From contig NZ_JQKP01000013.1 of assembly GCF_000746095.1 (NCBI RefSeq), forward strand, positions 1 through 64,000: a stretch of DNA of 64,000 nucleotides, given 5' to 3'. Of the stretch, positions 10,401 to 22,694 are shown in pieces. This DNA is from Ferriphaselus sp. R-1 (GTDB lineage: Bacteria; Pseudomonadota; Gammaproteobacteria; Burkholderiales; Gallionellaceae). Position 1 is the first letter of the stretch; the number at the start of each line of letters is the position of its first letter. Under the pieces are notes generated by a model. The model was not told the DNA's origin. It ran no database searches and saw only the letters and a list, made by a program, of their open reading frames with translations. Position numbers and translations under genes: made by a program.

Positions 10401-10798
10401 ATACGCCAATGCTGTAACTTCTGTGTGTCACTTTCATTGGCATTGGGCGGGAGAAAAATACCCGCTTCACGCTTGCCATCATACGGGGGCTTGCGATTGC
10501 GCCAGACCCCATCCTTCCCGCGCACCATTTGGCGATGGAATTCACTCAGCCCGGTCGGGTCTGCGGGCTTGGACAGTTCCGCCTGCAACAAACGCGAAAG
10601 TGCCGGCAACTTAACCCCGGCCTCGACAAAACGCTGGGTGGCAGGCGCAATAAGATTGGACGTCTTCTTGGCTATCGCTGCAGACTCGGCCTGAATGATC
10701 TGCTGGTGAGCATAACGGTAGATCAACCATGCACCGGGCACCGCCGTCAGCAGGATGCTGGCAGTAACGATCAGCGTGATCTTGCGTCGGACATTCAT
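7442..10798 (-). CDS. Membrane sensor with HAMP, two PAS, GGDEF and EAL domains
   Basis: The 1118-residue protein has a transmembrane segment at about 7-27, an extracytoplasmic sensor region to about 335 (PDC/dCache-like), a second segment near 336-360 and a HAMP-like linker. Two PAS domains follow (about 435-550 and 555-675), then GGDEF (motif GGDEF near residue 771) and EAL (motif EAL near 895, with DDFGTGYSALSYLKK). Both catalytic motifs look intact, so it may both make and degrade cyclic di-GMP, or use one domain as a regulator. The gene follows a TorF-type outer membrane protein and a potassium channel gene with six bases between coding regions. Confidence 0.93.
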   Translation of the reverse strand: MNVRRKITLIVTASILLTAVPGAWLIYRYAHQQIIQAESAAIAKKTSNLIAPATQRFVEAGVKLPALSRLLQAELSKPADPTGLSEFHRQMVRGKDGVWRNRKPPYDGKREAGIFLPPNANESDTQKLQHWRIKHVLDSFGAAASRKLENTWFLSPERSEIIFDASMPDFTIGMPADNDYTHTPWLSYTSPQLNPLRLLRYTPPLYDPVAKAWMVSAVFPLYLGDKWLGTIGEDMQLSNVMESLFASTQLYDETQHFLVDSEGHFVLVGAWQKQLEAAQDSFVPDFSAEPELQQLLKSTLTDKPQVLAQGLMLNGRAHIAVGVQIQPLGWRYFQLVPVEQVMATTNALFKALAGMIVLISLLSGYFIEIAVSRSIINRLQRLSEAMRQYGKGEYKADAELMAGEDEIAYAARAFSEMTGDIDRSNHDRILAENALRASEERWHFALEGAGDGVWDWSVQTGEAIFSKRWKEMIGYDEHEFPNLSDAWLAHLHPDDREQVLAQVEAYFAGELSIYTVEFRMRCKNGSYKWILARGMLVSRDAEGKPLRMIGTHADISVRKQTEEDLRLAALVYQVSSEAMLITDANNRIIAVNPAFTSTTGYTEDEIIGQSPNVLSSGRQDPTFYQTMWDALNTSGRWQGEIWDRRKNGEVYAEHLTINTIYDTEGLVHRRVAMFSDITEKLKSEEIIWHQANFDLLTGLPNRRMFRDRLAQEIKKADRATDAFALLFIDLDRFKEVNDSLGHHVGDDLLVQASQRLIGCVRESDTVARLGGDEFTVILSHLHEMEDIDQLTQTIINRLAEPYFLGSEVAHISASIGITVYPDDATQLEQLLQNADQAMYVSKEEGRNRYSYFTPALQEAAKLRLRLIGELSQALTGNQLRVYFQPIIELATGNIFKAEALLRWQHPLRGLVSPMTFIPLAEETGLINPIGEWVFHESARHAKRWSEMAGNRSFQISVNKSPIQFRSKEDTPESWIRFLRDNGLSGRSIAIEITEGLLLNKDDETVRKLLQFRDAGIQVSIDDFGTGYSALSYLKKFDIDYLKIDQSFVRNMASDPADMALCEAIVVMAHKLGLKVIAEGVETREQRDLLMQIGCDLGQGYLFAKPMPAEEFDALLKAR

Positions 10799-10804
10799 TG
10801 AGCT

Positions 10805-11524
10805 CTACTTTCCATCCAGCAAGGTGAAATACCGGGTCACCAGCAGATTGATGGCATCGCCACACCAATTCTGCCCGGCAAAACACTCGGCTCGCCCCAA
10901 ACCATTGCTCTGCCAGGTCAGGCGTGCATCCCATTCCCCGAAACGCTTTTGCAAGGTGATCGAACGCTGCGTGTAATCAGGCAGCCCCAGCATGGCGTTG
11001 TTACTCAGCCGCTGCCTGCCCAAGCGCAGGTCAAGGTTGAATTCGTGGGGCAAGGGAATGATGGCTATGCCTTCAACGTATTGCGCTGCTCCAGAGCCAA
11101 AATAGTCCCGAATGAAGTCGTAATAGACTCCAACGGTAGCTGTAGGCAAGGAGTAGCGAAAATCAAGTCGATATTTGTATGAGGCATATTTGAGTGACTT
11201 GGCCGTGCCGGGATAATTGAATGACAGATAGCTGGCATCCCAACTGAACGCATCCTTGCTGCCCGCATGACCGGCATAGTAATCGACCTCGGTGCGCGCC
11301 TGCCGGCCATCGTTGAAGTCGACATTCGACAGCCAAGTGCCTGCATAAACGCCTGAATCAGCTGTGTAATCCAGCCCGCCCTGGAGTGCGGGCCGGTGTC
11401 CGGAGTTGGAGATGCCACGAAAGACATAGTCATTGGTTGCTGCCACATTGGCGGTCACCGCTGCCTGGGCAATCAGCGGATGAACAAGCAGTGCGCCAAG
11501 CAACAACATCCTTCTCACAATCAC
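10805..11524 (-). CDS. TorF-family putative outer membrane protein
   Basis: The 239-residue product has a signal peptide (MIVRRMLLLGALLVHPLIAQ, cleavage after AQA) followed by alternating beta-strand sequence. VTANVAATNDYVFRGISNSG is the hallmark start of the TorF/TIGR02001 family of small beta-barrel proteins of unknown substrate. The C-terminus (LLVTRYFTLLDGK) is less typical of BAM signals because it does not end in an aromatic residue. Its ATG overlaps the stop of the potassium channel gene by 4 bases. Confidence 0.85.
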   Translation of the reverse strand: MIVRRMLLLGALLVHPLIAQAAVTANVAATNDYVFRGISNSGHRPALQGGLDYTADSGVYAGTWLSNVDFNDGRQARTEVDYYAGHAGSKDAFSWDASYLSFNYPGTAKSLKYASYKYRLDFRYSLPTATVGVYYDFIRDYFGSGAAQYVEGIAIIPLPHEFNLDLRLGRQRLSNNAMLGLPDYTQRSITLQKRFGEWDARLTWQSNGLGRAECFAGQNWCGDAINLLVTRYFTLLDGK

Positions 11525-12555
11525 TCCATGCTTGCACCTGCCAGCAGCTCCTCCACACGGGCTCTGCCCTGCGGGGTCGTCATAACCATCAACACATCGC
11601 CTCCCTGTACCGGATGTGCCGCTGGGGGGTTGAATTTCCAGTGTCCTACGTGCTTAACGGCAAGAACCACGCAATCTGTATTTCCGTGATACAGCACCGC
11701 CAGCGGCTTACCTGAAAGGGCCTCGGGAATGGTTATCTCTTCCATGCGCAAGTGATCCTCAGACTTGAGCATTTCATCGAGGAAAGAAACGACTTGCGGG
11801 CGTACCATCGCCGAAACCAGCCTCAAGCCGCCGGTAAAATCTGGTGAAACGATCTCGTCGGCACCCGCACGGCGGGTCTTTTCCACGTTTTTTACATCAT
11901 GACACCGTGCCACGACACGTATCTTTGAATTTAACTGTTTGGCGCTCAGGCTAATCACCAGATTCTTGCTGTCATCCGCCGCCACCGCGAACACGCCTTT
12001 GGCGCGATGCACCCCCGCTGAGATCAGCAGATCGTTGTCGGTGGCATCGCCATGCACGAAAAGCTGTTCGGGATGTTTGTCCAGATAGTTCTCGATATGC
12101 TGCATGTCCTCATCGACGATCACGCACGAGCGTCCGGTCGCACTAAGTTCGTGGGCAACGTTGCTTCCCACCCGACCGATACCGCAGACGATGTAATGTT
12201 CGCTCAACTTCTCGATTTTCTTCTGCATCTTCTTTCTCCGCCAAGCTTGATTGAGGTCGCCTTCCAGTATGAACGCCGTCACCGTAGACAGCAGATAAGT
12301 CAGCGTGGCGATCCCGGCAAAGCCGATGAACACCGTGAATAAGCGCCCGTAATGATTGTTCGACAGATCGACGATCTCGCCAAAGCCGATGGTGGCAATG
12401 GTGATGAAGGTCATGTAGAAGCAATCGACCCAGGAATTGTGATCTCCACCCAACAGCCGGTAACCGACCGTACCGATGATGAACACCAGGATCAGCGCCA
12501 CACAGCCCCAGATGAACGAGGCGTAGATATGGCGCGCGGATGCGTCCAGTCTCAC
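11521..12555 (-). CDS. Potassium channel with TrkA-N (RCK) domain
   Basis: I placed the start at the GTG at 12555, one base after the def stop; an upstream ATG at 12588 would overlap def by 32 bases and adds an unlikely [11 protein letters not shown] tail. Two transmembrane segments flank a pore with the selectivity filter TIGFG (TFITIATIGFGEIVD). A Rossmann RCK domain follows (HYIVCGIGRVGSNVAHEL), then a TrkA-C-like part. Such channels conduct K+ through the inner membrane gated by ligands bound at the RCK domain. Product about 344 residues. It overlaps the TorF-type gene downstream. Confidence 0.9.
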   Translation of the reverse strand: MRLDASARHIYASFIWGCVALILVFIIGTVGYRLLGGDHNSWVDCFYMTFITIATIGFGEIVDLSNNHYGRLFTVFIGFAGIATLTYLLSTVTAFILEGDLNQAWRRKKMQKKIEKLSEHYIVCGIGRVGSNVAHELSATGRSCVIVDEDMQHIENYLDKHPEQLFVHGDATDNDLLISAGVHRAKGVFAVAADDSKNLVISLSAKQLNSKIRVVARCHDVKNVEKTRRAGADEIVSPDFTGGLRLVSAMVRPQVVSFLDEMLKSEDHLRMEEITIPEALSGKPLAVLYHGNTDCVVLAVKHVGHWKFNPPAAHPVQGGDVLMVMTTPQGRARVEELLAGASME

Positions 12556-12556
12556 G

Positions 12557-13084
12557 TCACTGCTCCGGCTTCCGGGGGAACAGCACATCGCTGAAACCGA
12601 ACTGGCTCAGATCCTCGATGCGCATGGGGTACAGGATGCCATCCAGATGATCGCACTCATGCTGCACCACACGGGCATGGAAACCACTCACGGTGCGGTC
12701 GATCAGCGCGCCGTACTGGTCGTAGCCCTGATAGCGCAGATAGTCGAAACGCGGCACTTTGCCACGCAACCCCGGCACGCTCAGACAACCTTCCCAGTCT
12801 TCGCTCTGCTCGTCGCCCAGCGGCATCAGCACGGGATTGATCAACACGGTCTGCGGCACGGCGGGAGCATCCGGGTAGCGCGGATTGTGCTCACAACCGA
12901 AGATGACCACCCGCAACGGCACGCCGATCTGGGGCGCGGCCAGGCCGACACCCTCGTGGGCCCGCATGGTGTCATGCATGGTCGCCAGCAGCTCGTGCAA
13001 GTAAGGGGTGTCAAAGGCATCGACCTCGTCCGCACGAGACAACAGCCGCACATCGCCCATCCGCAGGATCTCGCTAATCGCCAT
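12557..13084 (-). CDS. def: Peptide deformylase
   Basis: The three motifs are present: [18 protein letters not shown] (metal-binding Cys) and QHECDHLDG (two His and catalytic Glu). The enzyme removes formyl from the N-terminal Met of new proteins. I chose the ATG at 13084 ([11 protein letters not shown]); an alternative lies at 13099. The frame overlaps the end of the phosphorylase gene by 11 bases. The usual partner fmt is not adjacent; instead def is in a row with nucleoside-salvage genes and a potassium channel gene. About 175 residues. Confidence 0.95.
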   Translation of the reverse strand: MAISEILRMGDVRLLSRADEVDAFDTPYLHELLATMHDTMRAHEGVGLAAPQIGVPLRVVIFGCEHNPRYPDAPAVPQTVLINPVLMPLGDEQSEDWEGCLSVPGLRGKVPRFDYLRYQGYDQYGALIDRTVSGFHARVVQHECDHLDGILYPMRIEDLSQFGFSDVLFPRKPEQ

Positions 13085-13820
13085 CGCACTGCACCACACA
13101 CTCCAGCAGGGTGCGCACCTGCACCATCACCCGCTGCGCGACCTTGCCCACCTCCTCCAGACTCACGCTATCGCGACTGTCACCACGTCCGGCAGCATGG
13201 TTCACTACTGCGGCGATGGTCGCATAGCCCAAGCCCAGCTCTCGCGCCAGGATGGCTTCCGGCATCCCGGTCATGCCGACCATGTCGGCACCATCACGCT
13301 CCATGCGATCGATTTCGGCGATGGTCTCCAGACGCGGTCCCTGGACGGCAGCATACACGCCACCGTCCAGGCAGTTGGTGTCGGCCAGTCTTGCCGCCGA
13401 GAGCAAGCGGCTGCGCAACGGGGCGGAATAGGGATGGGTAAAATCAGTATGGATCACTGCCGTGTCGGTGCCATCGACGAAGGTCGACTCGCGGCCATGG
13501 GTGTAATCGATGATCTGGTCGGGCACCACCAGCGTGCCGGGGACCAGATCGGCACGGATGCCACCGACCGAAGCCACCGATACGACGCGCGTCACGCCCT
13601 CCTGCTTCAGCGCCCACAGATTGGCACGGTAGTTCACCAAATGTGGCGGAATGGTGTGTCCGTAGCCGTGGCGGGCGAGGAAGATGACCTCGTGCCCGCC
13701 CAAGGTACCGAAGGTCAGCGCACCGGAAGGTTCGCCGTAAGGCGTACGCATCACCTGTCGCCGGGTGATCTGCAGATTGGCCAGTTGGGTCAGGCCGCTT
13801 CCGCCCAGAATCGCCAGCAT
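13074..13820 (-). CDS. S-methyl-5'-thioinosine/thioadenosine phosphorylase
   Basis: The 248-residue product belongs to the MTAP/PNP family: [12 protein letters not shown] at the start, phosphate-binding [34 protein letters not shown] and the substrate-pocket [18 protein letters not shown]. In many beta- and gammaproteobacteria this subgroup acts on methylthioinosine rather than methylthioadenosine; specificity cannot be decided by eye. It recycles by-products of polyamine and quorum-signal synthesis. The hpt gene lies one base upstream, consistent with purine salvage. Confidence 0.88.
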   Translation of the reverse strand: MLAILGGSGLTQLANLQITRRQVMRTPYGEPSGALTFGTLGGHEVIFLARHGYGHTIPPHLVNYRANLWALKQEGVTRVVSVASVGGIRADLVPGTLVVPDQIIDYTHGRESTFVDGTDTAVIHTDFTHPYSAPLRSRLLSAARLADTNCLDGGVYAAVQGPRLETIAEIDRMERDGADMVGMTGMPEAILARELGLGYATIAAVVNHAAGRGDSRDSVSLEEVGKVAQRVMVQVRTLLECVVQCDGD

Positions 13821-13821
13821 C

Positions 13822-14369
13822 TCAATTCTCCTTTAACGCATGGATGGCCGGCAGATTGCGCCAGGCACCGTGTATGTCCATGCCATAACCGAACACGAAG
13901 CGGTCCGGCACCTCGATGCCGACAAAGTCGGCGGATAAGGGTTTCGGTTTGCCGTGCTGCTTGTCCACGAACACCGCACAATGGAACTCGGCGGCCCCGA
14001 GTTCCAGCACCCGCTGCCTTACCGCAGCCAGCGTCTCACCCTCGTCCAGGATGTCGTCCAGCACCAGCACCACCCGCCCCTTCAGCGTCTCGTGCTGCGG
14101 CTGCACTTTCCAATGCAACTCGCCCCCCTGCTGGCGGTCACCATAGCGCGAGACATGCACGTAATCGAAATCGAGCGGGAAAGCGAGTTGCGGTAACAGC
14201 TGACCGACGAACACCACTGCGCCGCCCATCACCGCCAGCACCAAGGGCTGGGAGTCACCCAGCCGCGCCGTTATCTCTCGGGCCAACCGGGCCAGCGCCG
14301 CCTGCACCTGATCCGGGCGACAAATCACCTCGGAACGCTGTAGATAGTCCTGCGCTTGCCCGGCTGGGA

Positions 14370-14373
<4 letters not shown>
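13822..14373 (-). CDS. hpt: Hypoxanthine-guanine phosphoribosyltransferase
   Basis: A 183-residue type I phosphoribosyltransferase. The PRPP loop is [14 protein letters not shown], and [16 protein letters not shown] and [10 protein letters not shown] are the flexible-loop and base-binding parts of the HGPRT group. It converts hypoxanthine or guanine to IMP or GMP, which suits its place directly before the methylthioinosine phosphorylase gene, whose product releases hypoxanthine. The start overlaps the galU stop by 4 bases. Confidence 0.9.
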
Positions 14374-18474
<4,101 letters not shown>

Positions 18475-18537
18475 GGCGATGATTGTTGTTATTGGAAGCG
18501 GCTGGATTATCGCAACAGCACAGGGAAATGGCAAAGC

Positions 18538-19587
18538 CTATGACAGGGCCAGATCGCCTTCGTGCATGCCTATGTTGGCCACCTCGCGCAGCGCGACGAG
18601 GAATTCCGGCGACTCGTGCAACTGCGCCTGCGACATCGGATGCGCCCCGCCCCGCATGTGCGTCAAACGCAACCGGCTGGTAGCCGGCATCTCGTACACC
18701 AACCCGGCCAGCAACTCGTCCGCCGATTCCGGCTTGTTGCACACCAGCACCATATCCGCACCCGCGTTCAGCGCAGCCTCGGCTCGCTGCACGATACCGC
18801 CCGCCACCGTAGCGCCTTCCATGGACAGGTCGTCACTGAAGATGCACCCCTCGAAGCCCAGCTCGCCGCGCAGGACTTGCTTCAACCACACCGGCGAAAA
18901 GCCCGCCGGACGCGGATCCACCTTGGGATAGATGACATGGGCGGGCATCACGGCGGTGAGCCCGCAGTTCACCATCTGGCGGAACGGGATCAGGTCGGCC
19001 AGCTCGATGTCGGTATAGCTGCGCTCATCCACCGGGATGTCCAGGTGCGAGTCGGCAGCGATGTAACCGTGGCCGGGGAAATGCTTGCCCACCGTCTGCA
19101 TACCGGCCTGACGCAAGCCCAGCAACAGACTGTGCGCCAGCTCGGCGATGGCCTGCGGCTCAGAATGGAAAGCGCGGTCGCCGATCACCGTGCTCACACC
19201 GTAATCCATGTCCAGCACCGGCGTGAAACTGAAATCCACCCCGCAGGCACGCAGCTCGGCGGCCAGCACGAACCCGGCCTGCTGCGCCAGATGCCTGGCG
19301 CGCTTGGGCTGCACATCCCAGACCTTGCCCAGCTCACGCATCGGCGGGATGCGGGTGAAGCCGGAACGGAAACGCTGCACCCGCCCGCCCTCGTGGTCCA
19401 CCGCGATCAACAACGGCGGCGTGCGCACCGCCCGGATCGCCGCCGTCAGCTCGCACAACTGCGCTGGCGATTCGTAGTTGCGCGCGAACAGGATCACCCC
19501 GCCCACCAGCGGATGGCGCAACCGCGCCTCATCCTCCGCCGTCAAAACCTTGCCCACCACATCCAGCATCACCGGCCCCAAACCCAT
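18538..19587 (-). CDS. nagZ: Beta-N-acetylhexosaminidase (peptidoglycan recycling)
   Basis: The ATG at 19587 ([15 protein letters not shown]) follows a GGGGGA ribosome binding site and gives 349 residues, the normal NagZ length. Family 3 glycosidase motifs are [20 protein letters not shown], which includes the His-containing loop peculiar to NagZ, and [10 protein letters not shown] with the nucleophilic Asp. The enzyme removes N-acetylglucosamine from anhydromuropeptides in the cytoplasm. It heads the minus-strand run towards zipA and ligA, 63 bases upstream of zipA. Confidence 0.94.
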   Translation of the reverse strand: MGLGPVMLDVVGKVLTAEDEARLRHPLVGGVILFARNYESPAQLCELTAAIRAVRTPPLLIAVDHEGGRVQRFRSGFTRIPPMRELGKVWDVQPKRARHLAQQAGFVLAAELRACGVDFSFTPVLDMDYGVSTVIGDRAFHSEPQAIAELAHSLLLGLRQAGMQTVGKHFPGHGYIAADSHLDIPVDERSYTDIELADLIPFRQMVNCGLTAVMPAHVIYPKVDPRPAGFSPVWLKQVLRGELGFEGCIFSDDLSMEGATVAGGIVQRAEAALNAGADMVLVCNKPESADELLAGLVYEMPATSRLRLTHMRGGAHPMSQAQLHESPEFLVALREVANIGMHEGDLALS

Positions 19588-19597
19588 ACTTTCCCCC

Positions 19598-19714
19598 TTA
19601 ATCCCGCTCAAGCCGCACGCCCGAATCATCCATAGCCACAGGCCTATCCCGCCCCGGCCACCTTGTGAGGACGTGAGTGTAAAGCATGGTCGCCCGCACG
19701 TCTTTGCGACCGAA
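19598..19714 (-). pseudogene. C-terminal remnant of a tyrosine recombinase, integron-integrase-like
   Basis: Read on the minus strand from about 19714, the sequence [20 protein letters not shown] closely follows the end of integron integrases (GHKDVRTTMIYTHVL-type), including the catalytic Tyr. It continues to a stop at 19598. Nothing upstream in the same frame resembles the rest of a recombinase, so only the last part remains. It points away from the two orphan genes that follow, as an intI gene does from its cassettes. The match is short and was made by eye. Confidence 0.5.
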
Positions 19715-19918
19715 CGCCCCTGTGCCGCATCGCCCACAACGGACAAAGTCCTCAACGATGGAAACGGTCGAGTAAACAGACAAAACCATGAAAGCAACGC
19801 CCTAACACACCCTGATACTTAGAGCCAAAGGAGACAACAACATTCTGCATTTGAATTGACAAGTATCTTGTAATTAGAGGAAAGTCGGGGGCCTGTTCTT
19901 TCACGTTAGGTTGAGTCC
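19715..19918. other. Non-coding stretch between recombinase remnant and first orphan gene
   Basis: About 200 bases without a convincing gene. It is poorer in G and C than the flanks. It contains CCCTAAC at 19800-19806 and GTTAGGT at 19905-19911, near-inverse heptamers of the kind that bound integron recombination sites. No clear promoter was seen. Confidence 0.35.
19905..19911 (+). other. GTTRRRY heptamer, candidate integron core site
   Basis: GTTAGGT fits the GTTRRRY consensus of integron recombination core sites and ends 7 bases before the start codon of the orphan secreted protein gene, the spacing seen at cassette boundaries. Such a heptamer is expected by chance about once per kilobase on one strand, so alone it proves little. 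Confidence 0.3.
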
Positions 19919-20392
19919 ATGCAATTTCTACTGACTTTAATCGTCCTGTTCTTAAATGTTCAACCTGTATTCGGCCAACCGGCAGTTACATGCGCTGAAA
20001 ATGGGTGCGTCGCGGGGACCTATATCTCAACATATACTGACAAATCTACGCCATTCTACGAATGCCCTACTCGTGAAGTTTCTGATTACATCACTCTAGT
20101 CACCTCCATGCTTCGATTGCAAGCTGCGATGGGAGTTATGCCGAATATTTCACCAGTTACTGGCGAGCCGGAGTACACAGGCGAAAGCAAAGCCATTCTT
20201 GATAAATACCGTATCAAAGCCGGGATAAAAACATTCGACCAAGCAATTGGAATGTGCCAAAAAGGGAAAAGTGGCACAAAGGCCACGGTAATGAACTATC
20301 AAAAAGATGGCTTAAGCATTTGGGTCTCACCTAGGCGCTCCGGAAGCCAACCCTTCTGGATGCCAGTTGCAAGTGCGATTCCCATCAGATAA
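19919..20392 (+). CDS. Predicted secreted protein, function unknown
   Basis: A 157-residue product with a signal peptide (MQFLLTLIVLFLNVQPVFGQ, cleavage probably after VFG). The mature part has four cysteines (CAENGC, YECPT, GMCQKG), which could form disulfides in the periplasm or outside. The sequence is otherwise unfamiliar to me. There is no obvious ribosome binding site, which is common for integron cassette genes. The gene is AT-richer than the neighbouring housekeeping genes, which fits foreign origin. Confidence 0.6.
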   Translation: MQFLLTLIVLFLNVQPVFGQPAVTCAENGCVAGTYISTYTDKSTPFYECPTREVSDYITLVTSMLRLQAAMGVMPNISPVTGEPEYTGESKAILDKYRIKAGIKTFDQAIGMCQKGKSGTKATVMNYQKDGLSIWVSPRRSGSQPFWMPVASAIPIR

Positions 20393-20472
20393 AAAAAGGA
20401 CCAACATTTCTGCCAAATCAAACCTGGGCAAGCAATACTTGGCAACCACCGCACGGGCCGGTTACTTCAATC

Positions 20473-20479
20473 GTTAAGT
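20473..20479 (+). other. Second GTTRRRY heptamer, candidate cassette boundary
   Basis: GTTAAGT lies 11 bases before the ATG of the second orphan gene and fits GTTRRRY. The 80 bases before it could form only an imperfect hairpin and I could not identify a matching RYYYAAC partner, so a complete attC site is not shown. Confidence 0.25.
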
Positions 20480-20490
20480 CACAGACAGAT

Positions 20491-20958
20491 ATGTCAGAGG
20501 CACACGAAAATTACCTTCACCTCCTCGTCTGCATCGACCGTCTTAACAACGCGTGGAGTACCCTCCTGACGATCAAAGCGAATCCAAGCAACCCCTTATC
20601 AGGCCCCGCATTCCGATATGCCCTGGTTGAATATGCGACGGCTTTCACGCGGTCAGATGGTAGTGTCAGAAAACGCCGAACCTTGCACGACTCTGTAGTA
20701 CCTGCGGAATATGCGGAATTGCATAAGAGGATAGTTGATGCGCGGCACTCCATTCACGCCCATGCCGATCTCACCGCACTAGATGCTCAGCTCCACATAG
20801 CCCATCTGAGGGGCAAGAAGTGCATCTCAATAGTCCAGAATCACATTACTGGCTTGGAGGAGTTGTCTAAAATTGAGGTCGTTATCTCCATGATTGAGGC
20901 TGTACTCAAGCGCCTCTATGAGTTGCAGCGAACAGGTGAGCTTGGAATTTTGGCCTGA
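20491..20958 (+). CDS. Orphan protein of unknown function, helical
   Basis: A 155-residue product (MSEAHENYLHLLVCIDRLNN at the start) predicted to be mostly helical, without signal peptide or membrane segments. It contains RHSIHAHAD, which fits the R-x4-6-H pattern of HEPN ribonucleases, within a helical context; HEPN proteins are frequent in defence and toxin-antitoxin loci. The resemblance is only to a short pattern and no family was recognised. No ribosome binding site is evident. No partner nucleotidyltransferase (MNT) gene is next to it. Confidence 0.55.
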   Translation: MSEAHENYLHLLVCIDRLNNAWSTLLTIKANPSNPLSGPAFRYALVEYATAFTRSDGSVRKRRTLHDSVVPAEYAELHKRIVDARHSIHAHADLTALDAQLHIAHLRGKKCISIVQNHITGLEELSKIEVVISMIEAVLKRLYELQRTGELGILA

Positions 20959-21095
20959 TTGTCGTGAGAAATATGCACATACTCACCTCTTAGGGCATTA
21001 GATACGCCATTTATTCCGCTTTGACTGTAATGCTTCCAAAAGCCTTTTTGATAGGCTACCCCCTCAACCAGAAGAAAAACCCATCCCTCTCCAGC

Positions 21096-22652
21096 TCAGG
21101 AGCTACATGAAAGTGTGGAGCATCCGGGTTTGTTGACGGCCCAGGCGGGGCGTTTGGCGGTGAGTTCGGGCGGCAGGTCTGCGCTATAGGGTTGGCGGGC
21201 AGCTTGCATGAGCCGGTCCAGCATGGACAGGTCGCCTTGTTCGGCAGCTTCGATGGCTTGTTGGGCCAGGTAGTTGCGCAGGATGAAGCGGGGATTGACG
21301 CGATTCATGCGCGTGCGCCGTTCCGCATCGCTCTCCTGCTGGCGGCCCAGTCGCGCCGCGTAGCGCTCCAGCCATTGCTGGAACAGGGCGCGATGGTTCT
21401 GCATCAGGTGCTCCTGATAGAACGCCGGGCGCAGCAACTCGACATCCACCGAGCCTTGCTTCAGCTCGGCCAGTGCGCGGAAGAATTCGCTCATGTCCAC
21501 CTCGGCGCGCTGCATCAGGTCGAAAATGTCTTCCACCAGGGCGGCATCGCCCTCTTGCCAATCGAGCCAGCCGAACTTGGCGGCGAGCATGGCGGACAAG
21601 CCGGTTTGCAAAGAGGTATCGAACTGCGCGAGGCCGTCATCCAGCCAGTTGCGTGCAGGCAGGACGCGCTGCAACGCCTCGGCCAGCCGCTCCAGGTTCC
21701 AGCGGGCGACCGCCGGTTGCTGGGCGAAGCAGTAACGTTTCATCCCGGCATCCGTGGTGTTCGGTGTCCAGCCCGGATCGAAATCCTCCACCCAGCCATA
21801 AGGTCCGTAATCGATGGTCAAACCGAGGATGGACATGTTGTCGGTGTTCATCACCCCGTGTACGAAACCGACGCGCAGCCACTCCACCATGAGATGGGCG
21901 GTGCGCTCGCAGACCTGGCGGAACCAGATGGCGTAGCGCTCGGCAGGCGCACCGACGATCTGGGGAAAGTCTCGGTCCAGAGTGAGATCGAGCAGACGTT
22001 GCAGCAAGGCCTGCTCGCCATGTGCTGCAAGTATCTCGAAGTTGCCGAAACGGATGAACGATGGGGCGACGCGGCAGACCACCGCGCCGGGCTCGGCGCG
22101 CGGATGGCCGTCGTAGAACATGTCGCGCACGACCTGCTCGCCGGTGGCGATGAGACTCAAGGCGCGCGTGGTGGGGATGCCGAGATGGTGCATGGCTTCA
22201 CTGCACAGGAATTCGCGGATGGACGAGCGCAGCACGGCACGACCATCGGCACGACGCGAATAAGGCGTGGGGCCGGCCCCCTTGAGTTGCAACTCCCAGC
22301 GCTGCCCTGCCTGGTTCAGTATCTCGCCCAGCCCGATGGCCCGGCCATCACCCAGTTGTCCCGCCCAGTTGCCGAACTGGTGGCCGCCGTATCGGGTGGC
22401 GTAGGCGCTCATCCCCGGCAACAACTGGTTCCCGCAGAACGCCGCCAGGAACTCCGGCGCACGCACATTGGCTGCACTCAAGCCCAAGGTCGCGGCGACC
22501 TCACTGGAGTGTGCCAGCAAGACCGGCTGGGCGACAGGCGTGGGCTGTACCGCCGCCCAGCATACGCCGGGGGTCTGGCGTGAGCCGGGCGCGCCCGAGG
22601 TATCGCCCGGCAGCTCGCGAAGCAAGCGATTATCAAACTGGAGCCGGATCAT
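21096..22652 (-). CDS. selO: Protein adenylyltransferase SelO
   Basis: A full-length 518-residue SelO/YdiU pseudokinase. Characteristic segments are YATRYGGHQFGNWAGQLGDG, LQLKGAGPTPYSRRADGRAV, SSIREFLCSEAMHHLGIPTT and the metal-binding GVMNTDNMSILGLTIDYGPY. Such proteins transfer AMP to protein hydroxyls and take part in redox stress responses. The C-terminus ends GCSTLSCSS with cysteine where eukaryotic homologues carry selenocysteine. dsbB, a disulfide-forming enzyme gene, lies upstream on the same strand with a 42-base gap. Confidence 0.95.
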   Translation of the reverse strand: MIRLQFDNRLLRELPGDTSGAPGSRQTPGVCWAAVQPTPVAQPVLLAHSSEVAATLGLSAANVRAPEFLAAFCGNQLLPGMSAYATRYGGHQFGNWAGQLGDGRAIGLGEILNQAGQRWELQLKGAGPTPYSRRADGRAVLRSSIREFLCSEAMHHLGIPTTRALSLIATGEQVVRDMFYDGHPRAEPGAVVCRVAPSFIRFGNFEILAAHGEQALLQRLLDLTLDRDFPQIVGAPAERYAIWFRQVCERTAHLMVEWLRVGFVHGVMNTDNMSILGLTIDYGPYGWVEDFDPGWTPNTTDAGMKRYCFAQQPAVARWNLERLAEALQRVLPARNWLDDGLAQFDTSLQTGLSAMLAAKFGWLDWQEGDAALVEDIFDLMQRAEVDMSEFFRALAELKQGSVDVELLRPAFYQEHLMQNHRALFQQWLERYAARLGRQQESDAERRTRMNRVNPRFILRNYLAQQAIEAAEQGDLSMLDRLMQAARQPYSADLPPELTAKRPAWAVNKPGCSTLSCSS

Positions 22653-22694
22653 GGCTCGCTCTCATGAGGTAGGTTCAGGCGCTGGCGCAGGATG

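Noticed and set aside
12556-12588. Longer K+ channel start with [11 protein letters not shown]
   Set aside because: It overlaps def by 32 bases and adds residues not expected before the first membrane helix; the GTG right after def fits better.
19800-19911. A complete attC-like site between CCCTAAC and GTTAGGT
   Set aside because: The outer heptamers are nearly inverse, but I found no convincing inner pair (L''/L') or foldable arms, so only single heptamers are listed.
21096-22652. Selenocysteine in SelO
   Set aside because: The C-terminus has ordinary cysteine codons and a normal stop; no in-frame TGA with a following hairpin is needed.
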